Assembly: GCF_000377005.1 (NCBI RefSeq) | Contig: NZ_AQYB01000033.1 | Span: 186,001 to 250,000, forward strand | Source of the DNA: Streptococcus minor DSM 17118 | GTDB lineage: Bacteria; Bacillota; Bacilli; Lactobacillales; Streptococcaceae | Direction: 5' to 3' | Length of the DNA stretch: 64,000 nt | Shown here: positions 18,119 through 27,465 of the stretch, one piece after another | Position numbering within the stretch: position 1 is the stretch's first letter | How the letters are laid out: every line of letters begins with the position of its first letter | The notes under the pieces: model-generated | Databases searched by the model: none | What the model was told of the DNA's origin: nothing | The model's input: the letters and a program-made list of their open reading frames with translations, nothing else | Position numbers and translations under genes: made by a program

Positions 18119-19270
18119 ATGGCAACATTTTACGTTCCAGCCGTCAACTTGATTGGTCGCGGCTGTGTCAATGAAATCGGTGGTTATGTCAAGGACTTGA
18201 ATTACAAGAAGGCCTTACTTGTGACGGATGATTTTATCCGTAATAGCGATATTCTATCTAAAGTCACAAAGCCACTCGATGAGGCAGGTATTGATTACGT
18301 GGTCTTTAGTCATGTCGATCCAAACCCAACCTGCAAAAATGTCTATGATGGGCTTGCTGTCCTACAGGAAAATGACTGTGATTTCATCATCTCAGTTGGT
18401 GGGGGCTCACCTCAGGATGCGGCTAGCTGTATTTCCATTATGGCGACAAACGGTGGCAAGCCACAGGACTATGAAGGACTGCACAAGTCTGAGAAAAAAG
18501 GTCTGCCAGTTGTAGCTATCAATACAACAGCTGGAACTTCAGCTGAAATTACCATCAACTATGTGATTACAGACGAAGATCGCAAGGTAAAAATGGTTAT
18601 GGTAGATAAGAATAGCTTGGCTGTCATGTCTGTCAATGACCCTGAGCTTATGCTTTCTAAGCCAGCAGCTCTTACTGCTGCAACAGGCATGGATGCTTTG
18701 ACACATGCTATTGAAGCCTTGGTAACTCCTGGTGCCTATGGAGTTACTAAAAAATTATCTATGGGGGCAATCGAGCTTATCAAAGAATACCTACCACGTG
18801 CAGTTGAGAATGGACAGGACATCGAAGCTCGTGAAGCCATGGTGCATGCTATCTTCCTTGGTGGTATGAGCTTCAATAATGCTGGTTTGGGATATGTCCA
18901 TTCCATGGCTCACCAGCTGGGTGCTGTTTATGATCTTCCGCATGGTGTCTGCTGTGCTATGATTTTACCAATCATCGAGCGGGAAAATGCCAAACGTGTA
19001 CCAGCTGCCTTCCGCGATGTCGCTAAGGCTCTAGGTATGGATGTGGCAGGTAAATCAGATGAAGAATGTGCAGACTACGCCATCGCCCAAATCGAAGAAT
19101 TATCAGCTAAAGTCGGTATTCCTAAGAAACTGACAGAGCTGGACATTAAGGAAGAAGACTTCGACTTTGAATACCTGTCTAAGAATGCCCTGATTGACGC
19201 CTGCGCACCAGGTAACCCATTCATGCCAACACTTGAAGAAACGATTAGTTTTTATAAGGAGTTGTTTTAA
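18119..19270 (+). CDS. iron-containing alcohol dehydrogenase (FucO-like)
   Basis: A 383-aa group III Fe-dependent alcohol dehydrogenase. NAD-binding GGGSPQDAAS lies around residue 97. The iron ligands are the Asp and His of GMDALTHAIEA and the two His of GYVHSMAHQLG and DLPHGV. The closest look is lactaldehyde reductase (FucO), 1,3-propanediol or butanol-type enzymes, which reduce aldehydes with NADH. The substrate is not decidable here. The start is the ATG at 18119, 6 nt after AAAGGAGG; an in-frame TTG at 18113 is too close. It is monocistronic with its own promoter and terminator. Confidence 0.9.
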   Translation: MATFYVPAVNLIGRGCVNEIGGYVKDLNYKKALLVTDDFIRNSDILSKVTKPLDEAGIDYVVFSHVDPNPTCKNVYDGLAVLQENDCDFIISVGGGSPQDAASCISIMATNGGKPQDYEGLHKSEKKGLPVVAINTTAGTSAEITINYVITDEDRKVKMVMVDKNSLAVMSVNDPELMLSKPAALTAATGMDALTHAIEALVTPGAYGVTKKLSMGAIELIKEYLPRAVENGQDIEAREAMVHAIFLGGMSFNNAGLGYVHSMAHQLGAVYDLPHGVCCAMILPIIERENAKRVPAAFRDVAKALGMDVAGKSDEECADYAIAQIEELSAKVGIPKKLTELDIKEEDFDFEYLSKNALIDACAPGNPFMPTLEETISFYKELF

Positions 19271-19277
19271 AACAAAC

Positions 19278-19306
19278 AAGCTAGCAGATTTACCCTGCTA
19301 GCTTTT
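19278..19306 (+). terminator. adh terminator
   Basis: AAGCTAGCAG-ATTTACC-CTGCTAGCTT perfect 10-bp stem and short T-run. Confidence 0.9.
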
Positions 19307-19403
19307 GCCTTCTTTCTTGAGTCTATGAGTAAAGGTTCTCTTGTATTTATATTCGAAATATATGTATGAAAACGTATATTTTTTTATTTTTTTTGGTTTT
19401 TTC

Positions 19404-19432
19404 TTGACATTTCATCCAGAACTTTATAGAAT
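19404..19432 (+). promoter_or_regulatory. arg operon promoter
   Basis: TTGACA at 19404-19409, 17-bp spacer, TAGAAT at 19427-19432. Confidence 0.8.
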
Positions 19433-19436
19433 GTTC

Positions 19437-19450
19437 TGTATATTTATACA
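19437..19450. promoter_or_regulatory. candidate ARG box (arginine repressor operator)
   Basis: TGTATA-TT-TATACA, a perfect inverted repeat over the expected transcription start of argCJBD. A second AT-rich partial repeat (TATGTATGAAAACGTATA) lies upstream of the -35 box at 19361-19378. ArgR/AhrC family repressors bind such 18-bp AT-rich palindromes. The assignment is inferred from position and symmetry. Confidence 0.5.
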
Positions 19451-19464
19451 AAGAGGTGGATAAA

Positions 19465-20487
19465 ATGAAGGTTTCAATTGTAGGAGTTACGGGCTATAGC
19501 GGCTTAGAATTGGTTCGTATTTTGCATCATCATGCATCTATTGACTTGATTTCTATTCATGCAACCAAGAATATTGGTGAAAAATTATCGGACCTTTATC
19601 CTTATTTACTCGGTATTTGTGATTTAGAAATTGAAGCATTTGATCCATTAGCCATCATGAAGAAATCTGATTTAGTTTTCTTTGCGACACCGAGTGGTAT
19701 TGCTAAGAATACTAGCCATATCTTTGTAGAAGCTAACTTCCCGATTATTGACTTATCTGGAGACCATCGTCTACCAGCCACTAGCTACGAAAAATGGTAT
19801 GGGCAATCCGCGGCAAGACCAGAAATCCTTGATCAATTTATTTATAGTTTAGCAGAATTTACAAGTGTCAAAGGTAAAAAGTTTATTGCAAATCCAGGTT
19901 GCTATGCTACTGCGACCTGTCTAGCCTTGGCGCCGCTTTTGCAGAATCATTTTATTGAGCCTAATTCTATTATCGTAGATGCTAAATCTGGGCTGACTGG
20001 TGCTGGTAAGGCTCTGTGCGAGTCAAGCCATTTTGTCAATATTCATGATAACTATGTAACATACAAACTCAATCGTCACCAGCATATCCCAGAAATTGTT
20101 CAGCAGTTGAAGTTATTTGATAGCAGTCTCGATTATATCCAATTTTCTACCTCACTTTTACCTGTTAATCGCGGCATTATGGCGACTTGTTATGCTAAGG
20201 TTAAGGAGGGGGTAGAGACTAGTGAGTTGGAAATAGCCTTTGCTCAAACCTATGCCAAGAAAGCTTTTGTTCGCATACACCAAGAGTTACCAGAGTTACA
20301 CAATGTGATTGGCTCTAACTACACAGATATTGGTTTTGCCTATAATTCAGTGACTAAAATAGTGACAGTGATTGCTGTTATTGATAATTTGATCAAGGGT
20401 GCTGCAGGTCAGGCAGTCCAAAACCTCAATCTCATGATGGGCTTGAAAGAAACAGAGGGTTTTTGTATGACTCCTCATTATTTATAG
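19465..20487 (+). CDS. argC: N-acetyl-gamma-glutamyl-phosphate reductase
   Basis: ArgC (340 aa) reduces N-acetylglutamyl phosphate to the semialdehyde with NADPH, the third step to ornithine. It has the Rossmann start KVSIVGVTGYSGLELVR, the catalytic cysteine in FIANPGCYATAT near residue 146 and the C-terminal DNLIKGAAGQAVQNLNLM. I start at ATG 19465: the GTG at 19456 lies within the ribosome site AGAGGTGG, which is well spaced for the ATG. First gene of argC-J-B-D. Confidence 0.95.
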   Translation: MKVSIVGVTGYSGLELVRILHHHASIDLISIHATKNIGEKLSDLYPYLLGICDLEIEAFDPLAIMKKSDLVFFATPSGIAKNTSHIFVEANFPIIDLSGDHRLPATSYEKWYGQSAARPEILDQFIYSLAEFTSVKGKKFIANPGCYATATCLALAPLLQNHFIEPNSIIVDAKSGLTGAGKALCESSHFVNIHDNYVTYKLNRHQHIPEIVQQLKLFDSSLDYIQFSTSLLPVNRGIMATCYAKVKEGVETSELEIAFAQTYAKKAFVRIHQELPELHNVIGSNYTDIGFAYNSVTKIVTVIAVIDNLIKGAAGQAVQNLNLMMGLKETEGFCMTPHYL

Positions 20488-20503
20488 AATGGAGATGTAG
20501 CAG

Positions 20504-21697
20504 ATGAAAGTAATCTATGGAAATATCGCCAGTCCACTTGGCTTTTCAGCTGATGGCCTACATGCAGGTTTTAAAAAGAAAAAAGTTGACCTTGGTTGGG
20601 TAGTGTCCGAAGTACCTGCAAGTGTAGCTGGAGTTTACACAACTAATAAAATTATTGCAGCTCCTCTTGTTGTTACTAAAGATGCTGTCGCTAAAGCAGG
20701 TAAGATGCAGGCTATTGTAGCCAATTCAGGGTGTGCAAATTCTTGTACAGGTCAGCAAGGTTTAGACGATGCCTCTACCATGCAAAAATGGACAGCAGAG
20801 AAGTTGGGTATTAAACAGGAGATGGTTGGTGTTGCTTCTACAGGTGTCATTGGTGAATTTTTGTCTATGAAAGTTCTCAAAAACGGTCTCTCCAAGCTAG
20901 TTGTAAATGGTAATGCAGATTCTTTTTCTCAGGCTATATTGACGACAGATACAGGTATTAAAACTGTAGCTGTAACTGAAATGTTTGGGCATGCGACAGT
21001 GACCATGGCTGGAGTAGCTAAGGGTTCAGGCATGATTCATCCTAATATGGCGACGATGTTGGCCTTTATCACATGTGATGCTACCATTTCAAGTGAAACG
21101 CTACAGTTAGCCTTGTCTCAAAATGTGGAGAAGACGTTTAACCAAATTACTGTAGATGGGGATACATCTACCAATGATATGGTACTAGTCTTGTCAAATG
21201 GCTATGCACTTAATCAAGAAATTTTACCAGATACGCCTGATTTTGAAAAATTCTCTACTATGCTCCATTTTGTGATGCAGGACTTAGCCAAAAAAATTGC
21301 CAGTGATGGCGAAGGTGCGACAAAGTTGATAGAAGTCAATGTGGTCAATGCACCAAATACAGAAGCTGCCCGCATGATGGCCAAGTCAGTGGTTGGCTCC
21401 AGTCTCGTCAAAACAGCTATTTTTGGCGAAGATCCTAATTGGGGACGGATTTTGGCTGCAGTTGGCTATGCAGGAGTTGAAGTACCAGTGGAGAATATTG
21501 ATATTAAACTAGGGAAACTCCCTGTCATGTTGGCTTCTAAGCCCGTTTCCTTTGATGAGGGAGAAATGGTAGATATAATGCAGAAAAAGCAGATAGTTAT
21601 CACGGTAGATTTGCATAGCGGAAATGCATCTGGTCAGGCTTGGGGCTGTGATTTGTCTTATGACTATGTCAAAATCAATGCACTGTATCGAACCTGA
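20504..21697 (+). CDS. argJ: bifunctional ornithine acetyltransferase/N-acetylglutamate synthase
   Basis: ArgJ (397 aa) moves the acetyl group from N-acetylornithine to glutamate, closing the cyclic route; many also make acetylglutamate from acetyl-CoA. The autocleavage site is in GMIHPNMATML: cleavage before the Thr yields alpha and beta subunits, and the Thr becomes the nucleophile. GEDPNWGRILAAVGYAG is the conserved beta-subunit motif. No argA-type gene is needed with this enzyme, and none is in the window. It is 16 nt after argC. Confidence 0.95.
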   Translation: MKVIYGNIASPLGFSADGLHAGFKKKKVDLGWVVSEVPASVAGVYTTNKIIAAPLVVTKDAVAKAGKMQAIVANSGCANSCTGQQGLDDASTMQKWTAEKLGIKQEMVGVASTGVIGEFLSMKVLKNGLSKLVVNGNADSFSQAILTTDTGIKTVAVTEMFGHATVTMAGVAKGSGMIHPNMATMLAFITCDATISSETLQLALSQNVEKTFNQITVDGDTSTNDMVLVLSNGYALNQEILPDTPDFEKFSTMLHFVMQDLAKKIASDGEGATKLIEVNVVNAPNTEAARMMAKSVVGSSLVKTAIFGEDPNWGRILAAVGYAGVEVPVENIDIKLGKLPVMLASKPVSFDEGEMVDIMQKKQIVITVDLHSGNASGQAWGCDLSYDYVKINALYRT

Positions 21698-21734
21698 TAT
21701 CTATTCATGATGATGTAAAAAGAGAGGATTACTT

Positions 21735-22469
21735 ATGTCTCAAACGATTGTGATTAAAATTGGTGGTGTTGCTAGTCAGCAATTAAGTCCGGAATTTTTA
21801 AATCAACTGAAATTTTGGAAGGAGGATGGACATCGTCTTATCATTGTTCATGGTGGTGGTTTTGCTATCACTAAACTGATGAAGGATAAAGAAGTTCCTG
21901 TAAAGAAAATCAATGGGCTCCGTGTGACTAGTCAGTCCGACATGCCCTTGGTTCACCATGCTCTACTAGAGCAGGTAGGTTTGGAGATCAGTCGAAAATG
22001 TTTGCAGGTAGGTTTGGACTGCATCCAGCTTAAGGCTAACCTTCCAAAAGTCATTGAAGCTGAATATTTAGATAAGGAAATTTATGGCTATGTAGGACAA
22101 GTCAGTCAGATAAATACAGACATACTAGCTTCAATCTTAGACGATGATTTTATTCCTATCCTAGCTTCTTTGGGGTACAGCAAATCATATGAGGAATTAA
22201 ATATTAATGCCGATTACCTAGCCACAGCTGTGGCCATTGCCCTTAGGGTAGATAGACTGATTTTGCTGACAGATGTGCCAGGTGTTCTGGAAAACCAGCA
22301 AGTTCTACCTCGGTTAAAAGTGGGAGACGTACAGGAAAAAATTGATCTTGGAGTCATTTCTAGTGGTATGATTCCCAAGATAGAAGCTGCAGCTCAGACT
22401 GTTTTAGCGGGAGTAGGTCAGGTTGTGATTGGGAACAATTTGAACAGTGGTACCATTATTGAGGAGTAA
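21735..22469 (+). CDS. argB: acetylglutamate kinase
   Basis: ArgB (244 aa) phosphorylates N-acetylglutamate with ATP. It is an amino-acid-kinase fold protein: KIGGVASQ at the N-terminus, HGGGFAITKLM for substrate, LILLTDVPGVL, and SSGMIPKIEAA near the end. It is shorter than the roughly 300-residue arginine-sensitive forms and lacks their N-terminal helix, suggesting the arginine-insensitive type. Control would then be transcriptional (candidate ARG box). It has AGAGAGGA upstream. Confidence 0.94.
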   Translation: MSQTIVIKIGGVASQQLSPEFLNQLKFWKEDGHRLIIVHGGGFAITKLMKDKEVPVKKINGLRVTSQSDMPLVHHALLEQVGLEISRKCLQVGLDCIQLKANLPKVIEAEYLDKEIYGYVGQVSQINTDILASILDDDFIPILASLGYSKSYEELNINADYLATAVAIALRVDRLILLTDVPGVLENQQVLPRLKVGDVQEKIDLGVISSGMIPKIEAAAQTVLAGVGQVVIGNNLNSGTIIEE

Positions 22470-22471
22470 GG

Positions 22472-23602
22472 ATGAGTAAGTTATTTCAAAACTACAAGCG
22501 CTCGGACATCGAGTTTGTCAAAGCTAAGGGTTCCTATTTGATAGATAGTCAAGGGAAGAAGTATTTAGACTTTTCTTCAGGAATCGGTGTGACCAATCTT
22601 GGTTTCCATGCCGAGGTCAAGAACGCTTTAGAGCGACAGGTAGGGGAAATCTGGCATACGCCTAATCTTTATCAAAATAGTTTACAGGAAGAAGTAGCGG
22701 ATAAGTTGATTGGTGACTACGATTACTTGGCTTTTTTCTGTAACAGTGGAACAGAAGCAAACGAGGCAGCTATCAAATTGGCTCGTAAGGCGACAGGTAA
22801 GCAGGAAATCATTGCTTTTGTCAATTCTTTCCATGGTCGAACTTTTGGTTCGATGTCGGCAACGGGTCAGGATAAAATTAAGGAAGGTTTTGGTGACTTA
22901 CTCCCTCATTTCAACTATGCTATCTACAATAATTTCAATAGTGTAAAAGAACTGGTGACGCAAGAAACAGCTGCGGTCATGCTAGAGTTAGTGCAGGGAG
23001 AATCAGGCGTACTTCCTGCAGAGCCATCGTTTGTAAGGAAACTGGCGACTTATTGTCGAGAACGTGGCATCTTGTTGATTGTGGATGAAGTACAGACAGG
23101 AATGGGGAGAACTGGTCAATTCTATGCTTTTGAGCATTATGGAATTGTCCCCGATATCGTGACATTGGCAAAAGGTTTGGCCAATGGTGTGCCTGCTGGT
23201 GCTATGCTGGGAAAATCTCACTTAGGAATAGCTTTTAACTATGGAAGTCACGGCTCTACCTTTGGCGGAAATAAATTAGCTATGGCAGCAGCATCTGTCA
23301 GTATTGCTATCATGAAGAAAAATGGTTTTTTGGACATCGTGCAAAAACATAGTCGTATCTTACTTGAAGAACTGAAAAAAGCCCTTGCTAACAAGAATTC
23401 TGTTGTCGAGATTCGTGGACTGGGCTATATGCTCGGCATTGAAACGACTGGAGATTTGATAAAACTAGTTGAGAAAGCGCGTGAGAAAGGTCTGATTGTA
23501 CTCACGGCTGGTATGAATGTCATTAGACTGTTGCCACCAATAACCCTAACAAAAGAAGAAATCCATCTAGCTGTCAGTATTTTAAAAGAGATTTTTGATT
23601 AG
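22472..23602 (+). CDS. argD: acetylornithine aminotransferase
   Basis: A class III PLP aminotransferase (376 aa) converting N-acetylglutamate semialdehyde to N-acetylornithine with glutamate. It shows the PLP phosphate cup CNSGTEANEAAIKLAR, the cofactor aspartate in LLIVDEVQTGMGRTG, the Schiff-base lysine in VTLAKGLANGVPAGA and the GSHGSTFGGN motif. It starts 2 nt after argB. It completes the glutamate-to-ornithine set; argF, argG and argH are not in the window. Confidence 0.94.
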   Translation: MSKLFQNYKRSDIEFVKAKGSYLIDSQGKKYLDFSSGIGVTNLGFHAEVKNALERQVGEIWHTPNLYQNSLQEEVADKLIGDYDYLAFFCNSGTEANEAAIKLARKATGKQEIIAFVNSFHGRTFGSMSATGQDKIKEGFGDLLPHFNYAIYNNFNSVKELVTQETAAVMLELVQGESGVLPAEPSFVRKLATYCRERGILLIVDEVQTGMGRTGQFYAFEHYGIVPDIVTLAKGLANGVPAGAMLGKSHLGIAFNYGSHGSTFGGNKLAMAAASVSIAIMKKNGFLDIVQKHSRILLEELKKALANKNSVVEIRGLGYMLGIETTGDLIKLVEKAREKGLIVLTAGMNVIRLLPPITLTKEEIHLAVSILKEIFD

Positions 23603-23619
23603 TCTTTCCTGAATGAAAA

Positions 23620-23648
23620 ATGACAAAAATGAGTAATTTTGCTATAAT
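23620..23648 (+). promoter_or_regulatory. rbgA-rnhB promoter
   Basis: ATGACA at 23620-23625, 17-bp spacer ending in TGC, TATAAT at 23643-23648 (extended -10). Confidence 0.8.
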
Positions 23649-23660
23649 GAAAAGAGGTTT

Positions 23661-23683
23661 AAGCCGTTCTAACGGCTTTTTTC
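23661..23683 (+). terminator. arg operon terminator located just inside the rbgA leader
   Basis: AAGCCGTT-CT-AACGGCTT perfect 8-bp stem plus T6. It lies about 6 nt downstream of the start point expected from the TATAAT at 23643, so the same DNA is terminator for arg and leader for rbgA. Confidence 0.8.
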
Positions 23684-23707
23684 AATGAAAAAAGAAAGGA
23701 GATAGAT

Positions 23708-24556
23708 ATGGCTACTATTCAATGGTTTCCAGGTCATATGTCTAAAGCACGCCGTCAAGTGCAAGAAAATCTGAGGTTTGTTGATTTTGTGACCATTTTG
23801 GTTGATGCTCGTCTGCCACTATCTAGTCAAAATCCTATGCTGACAAAGATTGTTGGTGAAAAACCTAAATTATTGGTTCTAAACAAGGCAGATTTGGCTG
23901 ATCCTGTACTTCTCAAGCAGTGGCGTACCTATTTTGAAGATCAGGGTATTAAAACTCTCTCTATCAACTCCAAGGAACCCTCAACAGTAAAAAAGGTGAC
24001 CGAGGCGGCTAAAAGTCTAATGAGAGATAAGCTAAAGCACCTTCGTGAACGTGGTATCCAAAAAGAAACATTGCGCACCATGATTATTGGCATTCCGAAT
24101 GCTGGAAAATCTACTCTCATGAACCGTCTAGCTGGGAAAAAAATTGCTGTCGTTGGCAATAAGCCTGGTGTCACAAAGGGGCAGCAGTGGCTAAAAACGA
24201 ATAAGGATTTGGAAATATTAGATACTCCAGGAATCTTGTGGCCAAAATTTGAAGATCAGGAGGTCGGTCTCAAGTTAGCTTTGACAGGTGCTATCAAGGA
24301 TCAACTTTTACCGATGGATGAAGTGACTATTTTTGGAATTAATTATTTTAAACAATACTATCCTGAACGATTGGAGAAGCGCTACAAGGGTATTGACTTG
24401 ACTCAAGAAGCTCCTGAAATCATTATGTCCTTGACGCAACAATTGGGATTTCGTGATGATTATGATCGTTTTTACAATCTCTTTGTCAAGGATGTTCGTG
24501 ATGGTAAATTAGGCTTGTATACACTAGATAGGGTGGAAATCGATGGTGACAGTTAA
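23708..24556 (+). CDS. rbgA: ribosome biogenesis GTPase RbgA (YlqF)
   Basis: A circularly permuted GTPase of 282 aa for 50S maturation. The motif order is permuted: G4 LNKADL near residue 58 precedes G1 GIPNAGKST near 129, then G2 KPGVTKG and G3 DTPGILWP. The N-terminal [11 protein letters not shown] is the RbgA signature. The C-terminal helical domain contacts the ribosome. It has a strong site (AAAGGAG). rnhB starts inside its 3' end with a 14-nt overlap, so the two are co-expressed. Confidence 0.96.
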   Translation: MATIQWFPGHMSKARRQVQENLRFVDFVTILVDARLPLSSQNPMLTKIVGEKPKLLVLNKADLADPVLLKQWRTYFEDQGIKTLSINSKEPSTVKKVTEAAKSLMRDKLKHLRERGIQKETLRTMIIGIPNAGKSTLMNRLAGKKIAVVGNKPGVTKGQQWLKTNKDLEILDTPGILWPKFEDQEVGLKLALTGAIKDQLLPMDEVTIFGINYFKQYYPERLEKRYKGIDLTQEAPEIIMSLTQQLGFRDDYDRFYNLFVKDVRDGKLGLYTLDRVEIDGDS

Positions 24557-25328
24557 GGAAATAAAGGAGCAATTGTCTGAATTAGTCACTTTGACCGATC
24601 CACGTTGGACTGATTTTGAGACTGACAGTAGAAGTGGTGTCCAAAGAGCTATTATACAGCGTAAAAAAGCTATTCAGGCAGAAGAAGCCGAAAATAAACG
24701 TCTTGAAACCATGCTCCGATATGAGAAAGAAGTATACGCACAAGGCTTTCAAGCTGTTGCGGGAATCGATGAGGTAGGAAGAGGTCCTTTAGCAGGTCCT
24801 GTTGTGGCAGCTTGTGTCATTTTACCCCAAAACTGTAAAATCAAGCACCTCAACGACTCTAAAAAGATTCCAAAATCTAAACACAAGGCTATCTATCAGG
24901 AAGTCCTCGAACAATCGTTGGCAGTTGGTATCGGCATTGTAGACAATGAACTTATTGATCAGGTCAATATCTATGAGGCTACTAAAATTGGTATGCTACA
25001 GGCTATTGAGAACCTAAAGGGACAAATCAGTCAGCCTGATTATCTACTCATTGATGCCATGAAACTGGATATTGCTATCCCTCAACAGTCTATCATTAAG
25101 GGGGATGCTAACTCTCTCTCTATTGCAGCAGCCTCCATCGTGGCCAAGGTGACTCGAGATAAGATGATGACAGATTATGACCAGCTTTTCCCGGGTTATG
25201 GATTTTCAGCAAATGCAGGTTACGGGACTAAGCAACACTTGTTAGGTATTGAAAAAATAGGTATCAGTCCCATTCATAGAAAATCTTTTGAACCAATAAA
25301 ATCAATGTTTGAAAGGAGTTTGAAATAG
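24543..25328 (+). CDS. rnhB: ribonuclease HII
   Basis: RNase HII (261 aa) removes RNA from RNA-DNA hybrids and single ribonucleotides from DNA. The catalytic acidic residues are in [13 protein letters not shown] (Asp-Glu), LLIDAM and the conserved [10 protein letters not shown]. An N-terminal extension of about 70 residues, rich in charged residues, is normal in streptococci. The ATG at 24543 overlaps rbgA by 14 nt. Its stop shares one base with the next GTG start. Confidence 0.96.
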   Translation: MVTVKEIKEQLSELVTLTDPRWTDFETDSRSGVQRAIIQRKKAIQAEEAENKRLETMLRYEKEVYAQGFQAVAGIDEVGRGPLAGPVVAACVILPQNCKIKHLNDSKKIPKSKHKAIYQEVLEQSLAVGIGIVDNELIDQVNIYEATKIGMLQAIENLKGQISQPDYLLIDAMKLDIAIPQQSIIKGDANSLSIAAASIVAKVTRDKMMTDYDQLFPGYGFSANAGYGTKQHLLGIEKIGISPIHRKSFEPIKSMFERSLK

Positions 25329-26341
25329 TGCCTGCTTTTATTTACGCTTTTTTGATTTCTTTGGTAATCTTCCTTTTATTCTACTTCTTGGAGCGCAGAA
25401 GCATCTTTTTATCCCTTTTTTTATTAAATCTTTTTATCTGGTCAGGAGCATTCATCTTATCGACTGGAATATTGTACAGAAATGATATCTTGAGCTTCCT
25501 CCTCATCATGCTAGGGGTCAGTATCATTTTAGGTTTTATGTTTGGTCCACTCATCTTTATCGTGATGCTTTATGTCAATGGTTTTCGTGTTTTACGAAGA
25601 GAAGGAGTTCGATTCCATAATTTTCTATCGCTTGGCTTAGCCCTTGCTCTGACAATCTATCTCTTCATTGCACCATCTGTTACTCAGTATATACCAGAAG
25701 ATTCATTTTGGAACGATTTATTTCTTTACATAGGTTTGCTCATTTCCTATGCTATATTGGTTAGTATGCTATATACCACTTCTAGCTTTATCAATTTAGT
25801 CAATCTCTTTCCAGGGAAACTAGATTATATTGTTGTGTTAGGAGCAGGCCTCAATGGAGAAAAAGTAACTCCCCTCTTGGCTTCTCGTATTGATAAAGGA
25901 ATCTCGATTTATAAAAAGCATCCTGGCAGTAAGTTGATTATGTCTGGCGGACAGGGCGCCGATGAAATCATCTCTGAAGCCGAGGCCATGCGTCGTTATG
26001 CCATTGACCAAGGTGTGGAAGAAAATGATATCATCATGGAAAACAAGGCTACGAATACTGAAGAAAATTTGAAGTATTCTTATGCCTTGATGAAACCAGA
26101 TAGTCGTTTTGCACTTGTTACTAATTATTATCATGTGTTTAGAGCCTTGTTATTGGCCAGAAAGTCCGGTATCAAATGCATAGGATATGGCGCTAAAACT
26201 AAGTTTTATTTTAGTTTGAATGCTTTTATTAGAGAATTTGTAGGTTACTTGGTGATGAGCCGAACCCAACACTTTTGGAGTCTAGGTCTCATATCTGTAG
26301 TTTATTTCATTCTTTTAGCTATCAGCTTCATTTATAAGTAA
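25328..26341 (+). CDS. YdcF/DUF218-type membrane protein
   Basis: A 337-aa protein with five or so N-terminal transmembrane helices (about 1-150). A soluble DUF218 (ElyC/SanA/YdcF) domain follows: IVVLGAGLNGEKVTPLLASR, MSGGQGADEIISEAEAM and VTNYYHVFRA. A final membrane segment lies near 315-335. The family acts in envelope functions in other bacteria but its reaction is unknown. It starts at GTG 25328, sharing a base with the rnhB stop, so it belongs to the rbgA-rnhB operon. Confidence 0.85.
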   Translation: MPAFIYAFLISLVIFLLFYFLERRSIFLSLFLLNLFIWSGAFILSTGILYRNDILSFLLIMLGVSIILGFMFGPLIFIVMLYVNGFRVLRREGVRFHNFLSLGLALALTIYLFIAPSVTQYIPEDSFWNDLFLYIGLLISYAILVSMLYTTSSFINLVNLFPGKLDYIVVLGAGLNGEKVTPLLASRIDKGISIYKKHPGSKLIMSGGQGADEIISEAEAMRRYAIDQGVEENDIIMENKATNTEENLKYSYALMKPDSRFALVTNYYHVFRALLLARKSGIKCIGYGAKTKFYFSLNAFIREFVGYLVMSRTQHFWSLGLISVVYFILLAISFIYK

Positions 26342-26390
26342 AAAGTCATCAGCAGGGGAATAGCTATGCTCAGATTGGTGATATAAACCT

Positions 26391-26513
26391 ATGTCACTTT
26401 TTTCAATTGTTGATGCAAAGAGTCAATCAGGCTATAAAAAACAATATGTCTTAGATAAATTATACAAAATACCAGCAGAAACAGTCTTTGGAGTGTTTCT
26501 TTTTTCGTATTAA
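26391..26513 (+). CDS. possible 40-aa peptide upstream of dprA
   Basis: An uninterrupted 40-codon frame (MSLFSIVDAKSQSGYKKQYV...VFGVFLFSY) ending 18 nt before the dprA start. GGTGAT, which can pair with 16S rRNA, lies 8 nt before its ATG. I recognise no family. It could be a small gene, a leader peptide or a remnant of an older gene between ydcF-like and dprA. Confidence 0.3.
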   Translation: MSLFSIVDAKSQSGYKKQYVLDKLYKIPAETVFGVFLFSY

Positions 26514-26531
26514 AGAGATGAGGTGAGAAAA

Positions 26532-27374
26532 ATGAATAATTTTGAAATTTTTAAACTAAAAAAAGCTGGTCTGACCAATCTACAAGTGAATAAGGTTCTA
26601 GCTTATCGTAAACAAACAGGAAAGTCACTCAGCTTGCGAAATATCGCAGTTGCATCCGAAACAAGCAACCCTACTTTTTTTATGGAACAGTATAAATCAC
26701 TAGATGTCAAGGCGTGTCGTGAAGAGTTTAATCGTTTTCCATCCTTTTCTATTCTTGATAAGATTTATCCCTTGGATCTCAAAGAAATATACAATCCACC
26801 GACACTCTTATTTTACCAAGGCAATCTAGAACTGCTAAAGTTTCCAAAGTTAGCAGTAGTTGGCACACGTAATGCTAGCAAAACGGGTACCCATTCTATT
26901 CAAAAGTTGATAAATGAGTTAGACAATCGCTTTGTCATTGTCAGTGGTCTCGCACGAGGTATTGATACATCCGCTCATATTGCAAGTCTCAAAAATGGTG
27001 GCAAAACGATTGCTGTTATTGGTACAGGACTGAATCATTTCTATCCAAAAGAAAATCGAAAACTCCAATCCTACATTGCTAAAAATCACCTGCTCTTATC
27101 TGAATATGGTCCTGATGAACCTCCTTTAAAATACCATTTCCCAGAACGAAATCGAATTATTGCTGGTTTATCTAGGGGTGTGTTAGTAGCAGAAGCAAAA
27201 ATGCGTTCGGGTAGTCTGATTACCTGTGAACGAGCTTTGGAAGAAGGACGAGACATTTTCGCTGTACCAGGTTCCATTATTGATGGAAAATCAGATGGTT
27301 GTCATCATTTAATTCAAGAAGGTGCAAAGTGTGTTATATCAGGCTTTGACATCCTTTCAGAGTATCAAAAATAA
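26532..27374 (+). CDS. dprA: DNA processing protein DprA
   Basis: DprA (280 aa) binds incoming single-stranded DNA during transformation and loads RecA; in pneumococcus it also shuts off competence. N-terminal SAM-like region (about 1-85), then the Rossmann-like domain with VVGTRNASKTG, SGLARGIDTSAHIASL and KMRSGSLITCERALEEGRD. An in-frame GTG at 26523 is inside the ribosome site GAGGTG, so the ATG at 26532 is the start. I saw no good competence (cin) box in front, only a weak 5/8 match. Presence of intact dprA suggests a transformable organism. Confidence 0.94.
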   Translation: MNNFEIFKLKKAGLTNLQVNKVLAYRKQTGKSLSLRNIAVASETSNPTFFMEQYKSLDVKACREEFNRFPSFSILDKIYPLDLKEIYNPPTLLFYQGNLELLKFPKLAVVGTRNASKTGTHSIQKLINELDNRFVIVSGLARGIDTSAHIASLKNGGKTIAVIGTGLNHFYPKENRKLQSYIAKNHLLLSEYGPDEPPLKYHFPERNRIIAGLSRGVLVAEAKMRSGSLITCERALEEGRDIFAVPGSIIDGKSDGCHHLIQEGAKCVISGFDILSEYQK

Positions 27375-27405
27375 AACGGGTTTTCCTATAGGAAAAAGAA
27401 AATCC

Positions 27406-27434
27406 TTGACACAACCTTGAAAATAGTATATCCT
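27406..27434 (+). promoter_or_regulatory. topA promoter
   Basis: TTGACA at 27406-27411, 17-bp spacer, TATCCT at 27429-27434. Confidence 0.7.
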
Positions 27435-27465
27435 TTGTGAAGTTAATCTATGAAAAGGGATATAA

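Noticed and set aside
26504-26511. Possible competence (cin) box before dprA (TTCGTATT)
   Set aside because: Only 5 of 8 positions match TACGAATA, and it lies very close to the ribosome site. Not enough to call.
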